The notes beneath the pieces are model-generated. The model was not told the origin of the DNA, searched no databases, and worked only from the letters and a program-made list of their open reading frames with translations. From assembly GCF_947499585.1 (NCBI RefSeq), contig NZ_CANMOO010000001.1:310001-374000 (forward strand): a stretch of 64,000 nucleotides of DNA, read 5' to 3'. Origin of the DNA: an uncultured Allomuricauda sp. (GTDB lineage: Bacteria; Bacteroidota; Bacteroidia; Flavobacteriales; Flavobacteriaceae). A program made the position numbers and the translations under genes. This document shows, piece after piece, positions 1-9,450 of the stretch (within the stretch, counting starts at the first letter, position 1; each line of letters begins with the position of its first letter).

Positions 1-53
1 TAGATATTGTGGTTAATAAGGTGCTGATTAATAGTTAGTTGAAGAGAACGAAA

Positions 54-75
54 AAACCGGTGAGAACACCGGTTT
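54..75 (-). terminator. Intrinsic terminator hairpin
   Basis: The arms AAACCGGTG and CACCGGTTT form a perfect 9-bp stem with an AGAA loop. Read on the minus strand it is followed by a run of six T. It would end transcription coming leftward from the DUF4197 gene, although it lies about 170 bp past that stop codon. Confidence 0.6.
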
Positions 76-130
76 AAACTAACTAACTCAAAAAAATGCT
101 AACTCAGATAATTTGTTGCAAAATTCCAAA

Positions 131-152
131 TTAACCTTGTAGCCAAGGTTAA
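131..152. other. Perfect hairpin without T-tract
   Basis: TTAACCTTG and CAAGGTTAA pair perfectly over 9 bp around a TAGC loop. There is no clear U-run on either side, so its role is open. It lies in the 246-bp gene-free left end of the window. Confidence 0.4.
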
Positions 153-197
153 TTTAACTTTAGGATTTTGTTATAATTTTCTCTTTTTATTTGAGAT

Positions 198-223
198 AAT
201 AACGATGAAACTCCATCGTTATT
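198..223. other. Perfect hairpin just after the DUF4197 gene
   Basis: AATAACGATG and CATCGTTATT form a perfect 10-bp stem with a 6-nt loop, 24 bp beyond the stop codon of the DUF4197 gene. No T-run follows on the minus strand, so it may stabilise the mRNA 3' end rather than terminate. Confidence 0.4.
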
Positions 224-246
224 GCATAATTAAGAAAAATTTATAA

Positions 247-951
247 TTAATCTTGCAAAGCAAAGACCTTTTTTAACAATTCTGTTGATCTTGATGCAAT
301 TTTAGTTCTTATTTCCTTTTCTTCAACAGCAATCATCGCATACACTCCATTCAAAGCTTCTTGAGTTGTATAGTCCGTTAAATCTGGATTTACATCATTT
401 GTTAAGGGTAATTTGTTATACTTGGTGATAATATTATTCCAAATTTGATCTGCACCAACTTTGGCAAACGAATTTTTGATTACAGGATTAAACTTGTCAT
501 ATAATTTTACTTTGGTAGATTGTTCCAAGTAGGACGTTGCGGCATTGTCATTTCCAAGTAAGATTTGCTTGGCATCGTTAAAGGTGATTCCTTTTACAGC
601 ATCTACAAAAATAGGAGTGGCTTCCTTTACGGCATCTTCTGCGGCTCTGTTAAGAATTCTGAGTCCTTCATCCGCCAAATTCCCCAAGCCTACGTCTCTT
701 AGAGTCTTATCAACTTTCTTTAACTCTTCTGGCAATAAAATTTTAACCAATTCATTTCTAAAAAAACCATCCTTTAGGGTCAATTTATTTACCTGTTTTT
801 CTACCCCAAGGTTAAGTGCATCCCTGAGACCTTGAGCAATTTCAGCATTTCCAATACCAGTTGTTCCTTGTGGTAATTGATTTACAACTTGTTGCAATTC
901 AGCACAACCCACAAGCTGAAACACCAATATGCATAGCAGTATTCGTTTCAT
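247..951 (-). CDS. DUF4197 family lipoprotein
   Basis: This 234-residue protein begins with a lipoprotein signal whose lipobox ends LVGC, with Cys16 as the likely lipidation site. The remainder is one DUF4197 domain, recognised from blocks such as VEKQVNKLT, LLPEELKKVDKTLR, AVKGITFNDAKQIL and the C-terminal VFALQD. The length is normal for the family. It is probably anchored in the periplasm or outer membrane. The biochemical role of DUF4197 is not known to me. It is read leftward, alone, 69 bp after purU on the same strand, so co-transcription with purU is possible. Confidence 0.9.
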   Translation of the reverse strand: MKRILLCILVFQLVGCAELQQVVNQLPQGTTGIGNAEIAQGLRDALNLGVEKQVNKLTLKDGFFRNELVKILLPEELKKVDKTLRDVGLGNLADEGLRILNRAAEDAVKEATPIFVDAVKGITFNDAKQILLGNDNAATSYLEQSTKVKLYDKFNPVIKNSFAKVGADQIWNNIITKYNKLPLTNDVNPDLTDYTTQEALNGVYAMIAVEEKEIRTKIASRSTELLKKVFALQD

Positions 952-1020
952 ATATATGTTTTTATAGTTAAAGTGAAATTACTGCTAAAGCGGAAGAAAC
1001 AGAATTTTCTCAGAGTGTTT

Positions 1021-1869
1021 TTAAGAAAAAATCACCGTTTTATTATTATAAACAATAGTTTTTCTTGCAACATGAAGTTGAACTGCACGCGAAAGCACAA
1101 TTTTTTCCAAATCCCTTCCTTTTGTTATAAAATCTTTTATGGAATGTGAGTGTGACACGGTGGTTACGTCCTGCTCAATGATTGGACCGGCATCTAATTC
1201 TGCTGTTACATAATGGCTCGTAGCTCCAATAATCTTTACTCCTCGTTCAAAAGCAGCGTGATAGGGTTTTGCTCCGGCAAAAGCGGGTAAAAAGGAATGG
1301 TGGATATTTATTATTTTTTGGGGATAAACATCGATCACTTTTGGAGACAGAATCTGCATATACCTGGCCAAAACAATAAAATCAACCCGATATTTCTTTA
1401 ATAGTTCCAATTGCTTTTCCTCTGCAGACACTTTGGTGTCTTTAGTAACGGGTATATGATAATACGGAATTTGAAACTGGTCTGCTATATATTCTAAGTC
1501 TTGATGATTGCTTATTATAAATGGAATGTCTACCAATAATTCTCCAGAATGATATCTGCTTAACAAATCATAAATACAATGATTGTATTTGGATACAAAA
1601 ATGGCCATTTTCGGTTTTTCCCCATCTAAGTGCATACCCCATTTCATTTTATATTTTTCCGCCAACTTCTGTTCAAATACTTCTTTAAAAAATGAAACAT
1701 CAATGGCCTTTTCAAATTCGCTTTCCAATCTCATAAAAAATACTCCGGCCTCCTTGTCAACATGCTGATCCAAGTAAATAATATTGCCCTTGTGCTCGTG
1801 AATAAAATGAGTGACGGAACTTATAATTCCAGATTGATCAGGACAATGGATGAGTATGGTCAGCTTCAT
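1021..1869 (-). CDS. purU: Formyltetrahydrofolate deformylase
   Basis: The 282-residue protein has an N-terminal ACT domain (about residues 1-80, starting MKLTILIHCPDQSGIIS) and a C-terminal formyltransferase-fold hydrolase domain. The catalytic region shows INIHHSFLPAFAGAKPYHAA and the later GATSHYVTAELDAGPII, the family's Asn-His-Asp triad region. It hydrolyses 10-formyl-THF to formate and THF, which balances one-carbon pools and supplies formate for PurT. The length matches the E. coli enzyme. It is transcribed divergently from the icmF gene across a 143-bp gap. Confidence 0.95.
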   Translation of the reverse strand: MKLTILIHCPDQSGIISSVTHFIHEHKGNIIYLDQHVDKEAGVFFMRLESEFEKAIDVSFFKEVFEQKLAEKYKMKWGMHLDGEKPKMAIFVSKYNHCIYDLLSRYHSGELLVDIPFIISNHQDLEYIADQFQIPYYHIPVTKDTKVSAEEKQLELLKKYRVDFIVLARYMQILSPKVIDVYPQKIINIHHSFLPAFAGAKPYHAAFERGVKIIGATSHYVTAELDAGPIIEQDVTTVSHSHSIKDFITKGRDLEKIVLSRAVQLHVARKTIVYNNKTVIFS

Positions 1870-2012
1870 TAGAAATATTTTAACCAGATAAAATTATGAC
1901 ATTCAAAAAAAGCAACTTGAAGGCTCCTCAATTTTTATAAAATTCTAATCAAAATCAATTAGAAGTTGCATTTTCCGTAAATTGCAGGCCTAAAACAGAC
2001 CCTTTTTTATCA

Positions 2013-5000
2013 ATGGAACAATCAAAACCTTATAAACCTAAAAATAAAATTAGAATTGTTACCGCTGCTTCTTTGTTTGATGGTCACGATGCTGCTATCA
2101 ATATTATGAGGCGTATTATACAATCTACTGGGGTTGAAGTAATTCATTTGGGTCATGATAGAAGTGCAGAAGAGGTTGTGGATTGTGCTATCCAAGAAGA
2201 TGCCAATGCTATAGCAATGACTTCTTATCAAGGAGGGCATAATGAATACTTTAGGTATATGTTCGATTTGCTCAAAGAAAAGGGTGCAGAACATATTAAG
2301 ATTTTTGGAGGAGGAGGAGGGGTAATCCTTCCAAAAGAGATCAAGGAATTGGTCGATTATGGAATAGAAAGAATTTATTCTCCTGATGATGGTAGGGAAA
2401 TGGGCCTTCAGGGAATGATCAACGATTTGGTAAAACGTTGCGATACAGAGGTTCCCAATTTAGTATTACCGAAGGAAAAGAAACTGCCCGAATTACTTTT
2501 AGAGAAACAGGTAAATACAATTGCTAGACTTATTTCTTTAGCGGAAAATAAGCATGCGGTATTTGAAGATTACCAAAATGAAATAAGTAATGGTGCAAAG
2601 AAAGTTCCCGTCCTTGGTATAACAGGAACGGGAGGGGCAGGAAAGTCTAGCTTGGTAGACGAGTTGGTCAGGAGGTTTTTGAGTGATTTTCCAGAGAAAC
2701 ATATCGGAATAATTTCTGTTGATCCTTCCAAGAGAAAAACCGGCGGAGCATTGTTAGGCGATAGAATCAGGATGAATGCCATTAACAATGAGAGAGTTTA
2801 CATGCGTTCCTTGGCTACAAGACAGTCCAATCTGGCACTTTCCAAACATGTAGCAGAAGCAGTCCAAGTGCTTAAGGCCGCTAGTTTTGATTTGATTATT
2901 CTTGAAACTTCTGGTATTGGCCAGTCTGATACTGAAATTATAGAACATAGTGATGTTTCGCTATACGTAATGACCCCTGAATTTGGAGCTGCCACACAGC
3001 TTGAAAAAATAGACATGCTGGATTTTGCAGATGTTGTTGCCATAAACAAGTTTGATAAAAGAGGAGCTTTGGATGCTTTGCGTGATGTGAAAAAGCAATA
3101 CATGCGCAACCAAGGATTGTGGGATGTTAACCAGGATGACCTGCCAATTTTTGGAACAATTGCGTCCCAGTTCAATGACCCCGGAATGAACAAGCTCTAT
3201 AAGGTTGTGATGGATACATTGCTTTCAAAAGCAGGCTCAAAGTTGGTTTCAAATTTTGAAGTCACTAATGAAATGGCCGAAAAGATATTTGTTATTCCTC
3301 CTGCAAGGACAAGATATTTATCTGAAATAGCGGAAAGTAACAGGGCTTATGATAAAAAAGTTGATGAGCAAGTTATCGTGGCCCAAAAATTATTCGGGAT
3401 TCATCAAACCATTTTATCTGTTATTTCAGACGGGAGTGGGAAATCTCATTTAATAAAATCAGGACTTGATAATGATGTAATTCTAAAACAGGTTCAGAAC
3501 GATGAGCTTCCATTTGTGAAATTGTTATTGGCACAATTTGATAAGGTGAAACTAAATCTTGATCCCCATAACTGGGAATCTATTTTAAAATGGCAGGATA
3601 AGATAAACACATATAAATCAGAAATTTATTCCTTTAAGGTAAGAGGTAAAGAAGTCAATATTGAAACGCATACAGAATCACTCTCCCATAGCAAAATTCC
3701 CAAAGTAGCATTACCAAAGTACCAAGCTTGGGGAGATATACTTAGATGGGGTCTACAGGAAAATGTACCAGGAGAGTTTCCCTATACTTCTGGATTGTAC
3801 CCTTTTAAAAGAGAAGGGGAAGATCCAACAAGAATGTTTGCAGGTGAAGGTGGTCCAGAGCGCACTAACAGACGTTTTCATTATGTAAGTTTGGATATGC
3901 CGGCTAAAAGGCTTTCCACCGCTTTTGATTCCGTGACCCTTTATGGCAACGACCCTGACCATAGACCGGATATCTATGGTAAAATTGGAAATGCGGGAGT
4001 CTCAATCTGTTGTTTAGACGATGCTAAAAAACTGTATTCAGGGTTTGATTTAAGTAACCCGATGACCTCTGTAAGTATGACGATTAATGGTCCGGCGCCA
4101 ATGTTATTGGCATTTTTCATGAATGCTGCCATTGATCAAAATTGTGAAAAGTATATCAAGGAAAAAGGCCTGGAAAAAGAGATTGAGCAAAAAATCGAAA
4201 CAATTTTCAAGCAGAAGAAGACCCAAAGACCTACTTATTTAGGAAAACTTCCTAAGGGAAATGATGGTTTAGGCTTAATGCTTTTGGGTGTAACGGGAGA
4301 TCAGGTTTTGCCTAAACCAGTTTATGATGAAATTAGAAAGAATACGCTAAGCCAGGTACGAGGAACAGTGCAGGCTGATATTTTAAAAGAAGATCAAGCG
4401 CAGAATACATGCATATTTTCTACAGAATTTGCACTTAGATTAATGGGTGATGTACAAGAATATTTTATACAACATCAGGTTCGTAATTTCTATTCCGTTT
4501 CAATATCTGGATACCATATAGCAGAAGCAGGGGCAAACCCCATTACCCAATTGGCGTTTACTTTATCCAACGGATTTACTTATGTAGAATACTATTTAAG
4601 TAGAGGAATGGATATTAATAAGTTTGGTCCAAACCTATCATTCTTTTTCTCTAATGGAGTAGATCCAGAATATGCGGTAATAGGAAGGGTGGCGAGAAAG
4701 ATTTGGGCTAAGGCGATGAAAGAAAAATATGGAGCAGATTCTAGAGCTCAAATGTTGAAGTATCACATTCAAACTTCTGGCAGAAGTTTACATGCCCAAG
4801 AAATTGATTTTAATGATATAAGGACTACGTTACAAGCGCTTTATGCTATTTATGACAATTGTAATTCTCTTCATACCAATGCCTATGATGAAGCAATTAC
4901 AACACCTACAGAAGAATCTGTGAGAAGGGCCATGGCGATCCAATTGATTATTAACAAGGAATTGGGTTTGGCCAAAAATGAAAATCCTTTGCAGGGCTCA

Positions 5001-5459
5001 TTCATTATTGAAGAGTTAACAGATTTGGTGGAAGAAGCGGTTTTATTGGAGTTTGACAGAATCACAGAACGGGGCGGGGTTTTGGGAGCGATGGAGACAA
5101 TGTACCAGCGTTCAAAAATTCAAGAAGAAAGTCTGCACTATGAAACTTTAAAACATTCAGGGGCATATCCCATCATAGGGGTAAATACATTTTTAAGTTC
5201 CAAAGGCTCACCTACAATACTCCCTGCGGAGGTCATTAGGGCAACCGAGGATGAAAAGAAGAGTCAAATAAAAACACTGCAGAGTTTACAAATTCGGAAC
5301 CACGAGGAAACGGAAAAACAGTTGAAACAACTCCAACAGACCGCAATAAAGAATGAAAATCTATTTGAAAAGCTAATGGAAGTGAGTAAATACAGTTCCT
5401 TGGGACAGATTACAAAAGCATTGTTTCAAGTTGGGGGGCAATACAGGCGTAATATGTAA
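2013..5459 (+). CDS. icmF: Fused acyl-CoA mutase with B12, G-protein and mutase domains (IcmF type)
   Basis: The 1148-residue protein carries three parts in one chain. An N-terminal cobalamin-binding domain has DGHDAA (residues 23-28, the DxH base-off motif). A MeaB-like P-loop GTPase has GTGGAGKS (205-212). The large mutase domain starts near residue 560, with [13 protein letters not shown] near 605. This order (B12, GTPase, mutase) is that of IcmF, which interconverts isobutyryl-CoA and butyryl-CoA; ordinary methylmalonyl-CoA mutase has B12 at the C-terminus and a separate chaperone. The sequence YPFKRE before GEDPTRM is IcmF-like. Exact substrate choice (isobutyryl-, pivalyl- or isovaleryl-CoA) cannot be read from sequence alone. 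No partner gene is adjacent. Confidence 0.9.
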   Translation: MEQSKPYKPKNKIRIVTAASLFDGHDAAINIMRRIIQSTGVEVIHLGHDRSAEEVVDCAIQEDANAIAMTSYQGGHNEYFRYMFDLLKEKGAEHIKIFGGGGGVILPKEIKELVDYGIERIYSPDDGREMGLQGMINDLVKRCDTEVPNLVLPKEKKLPELLLEKQVNTIARLISLAENKHAVFEDYQNEISNGAKKVPVLGITGTGGAGKSSLVDELVRRFLSDFPEKHIGIISVDPSKRKTGGALLGDRIRMNAINNERVYMRSLATRQSNLALSKHVAEAVQVLKAASFDLIILETSGIGQSDTEIIEHSDVSLYVMTPEFGAATQLEKIDMLDFADVVAINKFDKRGALDALRDVKKQYMRNQGLWDVNQDDLPIFGTIASQFNDPGMNKLYKVVMDTLLSKAGSKLVSNFEVTNEMAEKIFVIPPARTRYLSEIAESNRAYDKKVDEQVIVAQKLFGIHQTILSVISDGSGKSHLIKSGLDNDVILKQVQNDELPFVKLLLAQFDKVKLNLDPHNWESILKWQDKINTYKSEIYSFKVRGKEVNIETHTESLSHSKIPKVALPKYQAWGDILRWGLQENVPGEFPYTSGLYPFKREGEDPTRMFAGEGGPERTNRRFHYVSLDMPAKRLSTAFDSVTLYGNDPDHRPDIYGKIGNAGVSICCLDDAKKLYSGFDLSNPMTSVSMTINGPAPMLLAFFMNAAIDQNCEKYIKEKGLEKEIEQKIETIFKQKKTQRPTYLGKLPKGNDGLGLMLLGVTGDQVLPKPVYDEIRKNTLSQVRGTVQADILKEDQAQNTCIFSTEFALRLMGDVQEYFIQHQVRNFYSVSISGYHIAEAGANPITQLAFTLSNGFTYVEYYLSRGMDINKFGPNLSFFFSNGVDPEYAVIGRVARKIWAKAMKEKYGADSRAQMLKYHIQTSGRSLHAQEIDFNDIRTTLQALYAIYDNCNSLHTNAYDEAITTPTEESVRRAMAIQLIINKELGLAKNENPLQGSFIIEELTDLVEEAVLLEFDRITERGGVLGAMETMYQRSKIQEESLHYETLKHSGAYPIIGVNTFLSSKGSPTILPAEVIRATEDEKKSQIKTLQSLQIRNHEETEKQLKQLQQTAIKNENLFEKLMEVSKYSSLGQITKALFQVGGQYRRNM

Positions 5460-5488
5460 ATCTTTAAGAAGTAAAAAGTGACTTTAAG

Positions 5489-5890
5489 TTAGTCGTTTCC
5501 ATTTTGGAAAGACTTTCTCCATTTTTTAAAGGAACTCCTAAAAACTTTAATTTCCTTTCTTAGAAGGTTTAAGTACTCCTTCTCTTTAACGCCGTCTCTT
5601 TCAAGCCCATTACAATAAGCCAAAATATTGCGGGTCATGATGTTAATGAAGGTTAAACTCTTCATTCTAACAGAATATGAATTGCTTAATGCAGCTTGTT
5701 CCACCTCTTTGGTAATGAGGACTGCATCTGTCATAAGGGATTGGGTGATATCATCACGAAAACTATCATACTTCCGCAAAGACAGCATATCTCTATTATA
5801 AGAAAAATAGGAGGCAACAGCTTCGCTCAAATCACGTAAGGCTAGTGATTTACGATATACTCCTAGAGAATTTAAAGAACTTCTCTCCAT
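5489..5890 (-). CDS. Hypothetical alpha-helical protein
   Basis: The 133-residue protein has no recognised motif. It is predicted to be mostly helical, rich in Leu, Ser, Lys and Arg, with a basic C-terminal stretch (FRSSFKKWRKSF). The pattern of long helices recalls small four-helix bundle proteins, but I cannot assign a family. It has no signal peptide or membrane segment. It is convergent with the icmF gene (30-bp gap) and divergent from the Lrp gene. The start agrees with the only ATG before an upstream AT-rich region. Confidence 0.7.
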   Translation of the reverse strand: MERSSLNSLGVYRKSLALRDLSEAVASYFSYNRDMLSLRKYDSFRDDITQSLMTDAVLITKEVEQAALSNSYSVRMKSLTFINIMTRNILAYCNGLERDGVKEKEYLNLLRKEIKVFRSSFKKWRKSFQNGND

Positions 5891-5972
5891 TTTTTTTATA
5901 GCAATTTGTAGATATAAAATTACATATGAAAAAGATAATGTAACTTTACTTTTTAAAGCATAAATGATATTT

Positions 5973-5980
5973 TACTTTTG
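5973..5980 (+). promoter_or_regulatory. Putative -7 promoter box for the Lrp gene
   Basis: TACTTTTG matches the Bacteroidota -7 consensus TAnnTTTG exactly, 34 bp before the ATG of the Lrp-type regulator. No clear -33 TTG is seen. It overlaps an in-frame TTG at 5978, which argues that this TTG is promoter sequence and not the start codon. Confidence 0.5.
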
Positions 5981-6013
5981 ATTATAAAATTATTATTGTT
6001 TTTTACTTTAGAT

Positions 6014-6466
6014 ATGAAGATAGATGAATTAAACTGGGAAATCCTTAATTGTTTGCAACAAAATGCAAGGGAATCTTTTGCGAATATTGGCCGTAAAGTC
6101 GGGTTAACTCCACCGGCAGTTGCAGAACGGGTCAAAAAGATGGAAGACCTTGGTGTCATCGAGGGATATGGAACATCTGTTTCCTATGCAATGGCCGGGC
6201 ATCAATTAAAAGCAATCATTATGTTGCGGGCCTTCATGGGTAAACTGAAACCTTTTCTCAGCAAAGTAAAATCATTTCAAGAAGTGGTTAATTGTTATCG
6301 TATAACCGGCAATGAGAATATAATTATGGAAGTGGTTTTAAAAGATCAGTTTCACTTGGAAAAGTTTATAGATGAACTTATTGTCTATGGAGAATGCAGG
6401 ACGCACATAGTTTTATCTAACATTGTGGCAAATGGGCCTATAAAAGCCAGTAAGGTTTTCCAATAA
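6014..6466 (+). CDS. Lrp/AsnC family transcriptional regulator
   Basis: The 150-residue protein starts MKIDELNWEILNCLQQNAR and has an N-terminal winged HTH (LTPPAVAERVKKMEDLGVIEGY) followed by the RAM ligand-binding domain (about residues 65-145). Such proteins form dimers and octamers that sense amino acids. I chose the ATG at 6014 over the in-frame TTG at 5978 because the TTG lies in a promoter box and the Lrp domain begins right after the ATG. It stands alone; its targets are unknown, though divergent and neighbouring genes are usual candidates. Confidence 0.92.
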   Translation: MKIDELNWEILNCLQQNARESFANIGRKVGLTPPAVAERVKKMEDLGVIEGYGTSVSYAMAGHQLKAIIMLRAFMGKLKPFLSKVKSFQEVVNCYRITGNENIIMEVVLKDQFHLEKFIDELIVYGECRTHIVLSNIVANGPIKASKVFQ

Positions 6467-6527
6467 TTTTCGATTATTTTTAAGTGGTCTTATACTTTTT
6501 TGGCCGGATTTTTGTTGTTAAAGAGTT

Positions 6528-7943
6528 ATGAAAAAAAAATATGTTTTACTTTTTCTTGCCATATTCCTGTTGCAGCATGGGTTTTCGCAGCAAATGGTGT
6601 TGAAAAAGGGGACAATCTTGGATGCCCTGCCCGTCAATGATTCTGTTCCAGATACTTTCTCTCTTTATTTGCCAACAGACTTTACCACAGAAAAAAAGTG
6701 GCCACTATTGTTGATATTTGATTTAGAAGGAAAAGAAAAGCAAGCACTTTCAATGTTTGTCCAAGCTGCAGAGCAAGAAGGTTATGTGCTTGTTGCGCCT
6801 AGAATTTTGGATAGTGTTTCGCTATCCAATAGTATGGTTAAAGCGGGAAAGGTGCTTAACAAGGTGATGAGCATTCTTCCTATTCATAGAGGACGTGTGT
6901 ATTCTGCTGGGGCTGCCTCAAGTGCTCGCTTCGCTAATCTGGTTCCAATTTTTATAAAAAATGTAAAAGGCGTTATTTCCATAGGTTCTTCTATTGCAAA
7001 TACTGATTTGTTAAACATTAAACGCGCATTTCATTTTATTGGCATTACAAACAAGAGTGATTACAATTTCACTGAAATGCTTGCTACCAAAAAGGTTTTG
7101 GACAGATTTAGATTTCCAAACCAGGTGCTGTTATATGAAGAACAAAAGGAATGGCCGGATATTAGTTACCTTAAGAGGTCGATGCAATTGTTTACATTGA
7201 GTGCAATGGCAAAAGGATTCGTAGCAAAAGATTCAGCATATATTGATAAAGCATTCAATGAGGATGTTCTTAAAGCGAACAAATTGAAAAATTCTCAGAA
7301 ACTGCTTTTGGCTGAGCAGTATTTGAGCGAAATGATGTCTATTTATGGCGCACATAAAAATCTGGATTCCCTAAGACAAATTCAAAAAAGCATTAGAAGG
7401 GATCAGCGTTTTAAAACGATGCGAAGAACAGAAAATGCAGCCTTTTTTAAAGAATCCCTGTTAAAAGAAGATTACCAATATTATATGGAGGAGGATGTTA
7501 TCACACATAATTTCAACAATTTAGGTTGGTGGAGTTATCAAAAAAGTGAGATAGATAAGTTTATTTCAGGGAGCAATAGCTATGAAAAAGAAATGGGAGT
7601 TCGTTTACTTGGCTATATTAATGCTTTGACCGAAGATAATATTGATATTGTAAGGTCCGAAGCTTTAATAGATGAGGATGCGTTAGCACTCTTATACATG
7701 CTAAAGACTATTTTAGAACCTCAGAATTTTGAATTTTATTTGGAGACAATAACCTTAAGTGCAAAAAATGAAGATTTTGGAACGGCATTATTTTATTTAG
7801 AGGAAGCTTTAAAAAATGGATTTAAAGATGCTGATAGGTTATATAGCTTAGAAGGCACAGCCTTACTTCGGATAACACCAAAATTCAATAAGTTGGTCGA
7901 ACAGTATCTAAAAGATGCTCGTTACGAGATTATTGAGGAATAA
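6528..7943 (+). CDS. Exported alpha/beta-hydrolase-like protein with helical C-terminal half
   Basis: The 471-residue protein has a signal peptide (cleavage near GFSQQ, residue 20). An N-terminal domain looks like the esterase/PHB-depolymerase fold, with strands WPLLLIFDLEG and YVLVAPRIL. At the nucleophile-elbow position it reads YSAGAASSA (residues 125-133), which lacks the canonical GxSxG, so catalysis is doubtful. The C-terminal half (after about 230) is helical and repeat-like (TPR-like). Its last 14 bases overlap the convergent DJ-1 gene. Function is unknown; the assignment rests on fold-like patterns only. Confidence 0.75.
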   Translation: MKKKYVLLFLAIFLLQHGFSQQMVLKKGTILDALPVNDSVPDTFSLYLPTDFTTEKKWPLLLIFDLEGKEKQALSMFVQAAEQEGYVLVAPRILDSVSLSNSMVKAGKVLNKVMSILPIHRGRVYSAGAASSARFANLVPIFIKNVKGVISIGSSIANTDLLNIKRAFHFIGITNKSDYNFTEMLATKKVLDRFRFPNQVLLYEEQKEWPDISYLKRSMQLFTLSAMAKGFVAKDSAYIDKAFNEDVLKANKLKNSQKLLLAEQYLSEMMSIYGAHKNLDSLRQIQKSIRRDQRFKTMRRTENAAFFKESLLKEDYQYYMEEDVITHNFNNLGWWSYQKSEIDKFISGSNSYEKEMGVRLLGYINALTEDNIDIVRSEALIDEDALALLYMLKTILEPQNFEFYLETITLSAKNEDFGTALFYLEEALKNGFKDADRLYSLEGTALLRITPKFNKLVEQYLKDARYEIIEE

Positions 7944-8667
7944 GTCTTGGAAAACTATTTAGGTCCCAATCAATAACCAATCCTCCTGCAATGGATTCGG
8001 CAATTTCCTTTCCATAAAGATGTTCACATAAGTATAGGGCCGCTTCAAAACTTTTGGCACCACCAGCGGAGGTAATAAATTTTCCATCATGCACAAAAAG
8101 AACACTATCCTTAACTTTTAATTGAGGAAACATAGCTTTGTATTTTTCAATATCACTTGGAAAAGTTGTAGAAACCACCTGGTCTAAAATCCCGGTTTTA
8201 GCTAAAACAAATGCGCCATCGCAATGTGAGGTAACAAAAAGGGCATTTTCACTCACTTTTTTCACAAAATTAAGCATAGTAGTATCCTTTAAGTCTGTAT
8301 CCAAGTGGTGTTCGGCACTGGGAACTACAAGAATGTCGATATTGGGTATAGAATCTTGTGTATAATCAAAATCCGGTAGGATACGCACTCCTTCAAAAGA
8401 GGTTATGGGTTTCAAAGTATTTGCGACGGTAAAAGTATTCATGGCTTTAATGCCTTCTCTATATTGAGTATGCTGAAAAATATCATATGGAGCAGTGAAC
8501 TCCGTATTGTACACTCCATCCATAATTAGGAATGCTACATTGTATCTGTTAGCCGCTAATTCTGGAAATTCTCTTTGGGTGGTGTTAAGAATATCTCCAG
8601 TCTGTTTTTTGTCCATGCAAGAAATTGAAAATATCAAGAATGCTAAAAGAAATATGTTTTTTATCAT
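7930..8667 (-). CDS. DJ-1/PfpI family lipoprotein
   Basis: The 245-residue protein has a lipoprotein signal ending SISC (Cys17) followed by a DJ-1/PfpI domain. The nucleophile elbow is TSHCDGAFVLAKTGILD with Cys149. The block NVAFLIMDGVYNTEFTAPYDIF is the usual first strand with an acidic residue. This resembles the glutamine-amidotransferase-like domain of GlxA/FtrA regulators but without their HTH. It is likely periplasmic; substrate unknown. It overlaps the preceding plus-strand gene tail-to-tail by 14 bp and is divergent from the DUF1684 gene. Confidence 0.9.
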   Translation of the reverse strand: MIKNIFLLAFLIFSISCMDKKQTGDILNTTQREFPELAANRYNVAFLIMDGVYNTEFTAPYDIFQHTQYREGIKAMNTFTVANTLKPITSFEGVRILPDFDYTQDSIPNIDILVVPSAEHHLDTDLKDTTMLNFVKKVSENALFVTSHCDGAFVLAKTGILDQVVSTTFPSDIEKYKAMFPQLKVKDSVLFVHDGKFITSAGGAKSFEAALYLCEHLYGKEIAESIAGGLVIDWDLNSFPRLIPQ

Positions 8668-8753
8668 TTTGTAAATAATTTAAATGCGAGAGCTGTTGCG
8701 AAGGTACTATTAAGAATGATTTCCGTTACTTTTACTAGAAATTATTTGAGTAG

Positions 8754-9392
8754 ATGAAATATTCAATATGGACTCTTGTATTCTTGATATTGGCATGTGG
8801 GCCAGATAAAAAATACCATTCTTCAACAACTGGGATTCAGGTTAAATCATCAGCAATAAAAGAAGTAATCGATTTTCAGAAAAATTTAAATGCCACTTTC
8901 AAAAACCCTGAAACATCTCCTCTCCCTGATAGATATAGAAAGGATTTTGAAGGCTTGGATTTTTTTGAGCCTGACACAAATTATATCGTGAGGGCTAAAT
9001 TTGAGCGAACTCCCGACGCCATTCCATTTTTACTTGCCACCACTACAGACGAGAAAACTGAAGAAGTGGTATATGGAATTGCTCATTTTCAGCTTAATGG
9101 AATTAAACATAAGTTAGAGATATATCAAACCTTGGATTTGATGGATACGGAGGAGTATAAAGACTATCTTTTTCTACCTTTTTTAGATGAAACTAATGGA
9201 ACGGAAACTTATGGAGGAGGACGTTATATTGATTTAACCATCCCAGAAGGAGACACTATTTTAATTGATTTCAATAGGGCATACAACCCTTATTGTGTTT
9301 ATAATAAAAAGTACTCCTGCCCTCTAGTGCCAAGGCAAAATTATTTGAGAACTAATATGAGAGCAGGAGTGAAAGCCTTTAATAGGGATTAA
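8754..9392 (+). CDS. DUF1684 family lipoprotein
   Basis: The 212-residue protein has a short signal with lipobox LILAC and the DUF1684 domain. The diagnostic blocks are SPLPDRYRKDFEGLDFF and, near the C-terminus, GGRYIDLTIPEGD, IDFNRAYNPYCVYN and CPLVPRQNYL. The clustered PYC...CPL residues are typical of this family and could bind metal or form a disulfide. Molecular function is not established. It is followed at once by a hairpin terminator shared with the convergent porin gene. Confidence 0.92.
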   Translation: MKYSIWTLVFLILACGPDKKYHSSTTGIQVKSSAIKEVIDFQKNLNATFKNPETSPLPDRYRKDFEGLDFFEPDTNYIVRAKFERTPDAIPFLLATTTDEKTEEVVYGIAHFQLNGIKHKLEIYQTLDLMDTEEYKDYLFLPFLDETNGTETYGGGRYIDLTIPEGDTILIDFNRAYNPYCVYNKKYSCPLVPRQNYLRTNMRAGVKAFNRD

Positions 9393-9393
9393 A

Positions 9394-9423
9394 AAAGCCT
9401 TAATCCCTAAGGAGTAAGGCTTT
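9394..9423. terminator. Terminator between convergent genes
   Basis: AAAGCCTTA and TAAGGCTTT form a 9-bp stem directly after the DUF1684 stop codon. It carries A-rich and T-rich flanks and could serve both the DUF1684 gene and the convergent porin gene. Confidence 0.65.
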
Positions 9424-9450
9424 CTATTAGCATTAAAATATTTTTTGGGT

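Noticed and set aside
545..835. Plus-strand frame opposite the DUF4197 gene
   Set aside because: Composition (Ser, Leu, Lys) is that of a shadow frame and the opposite strand has a clear family match.
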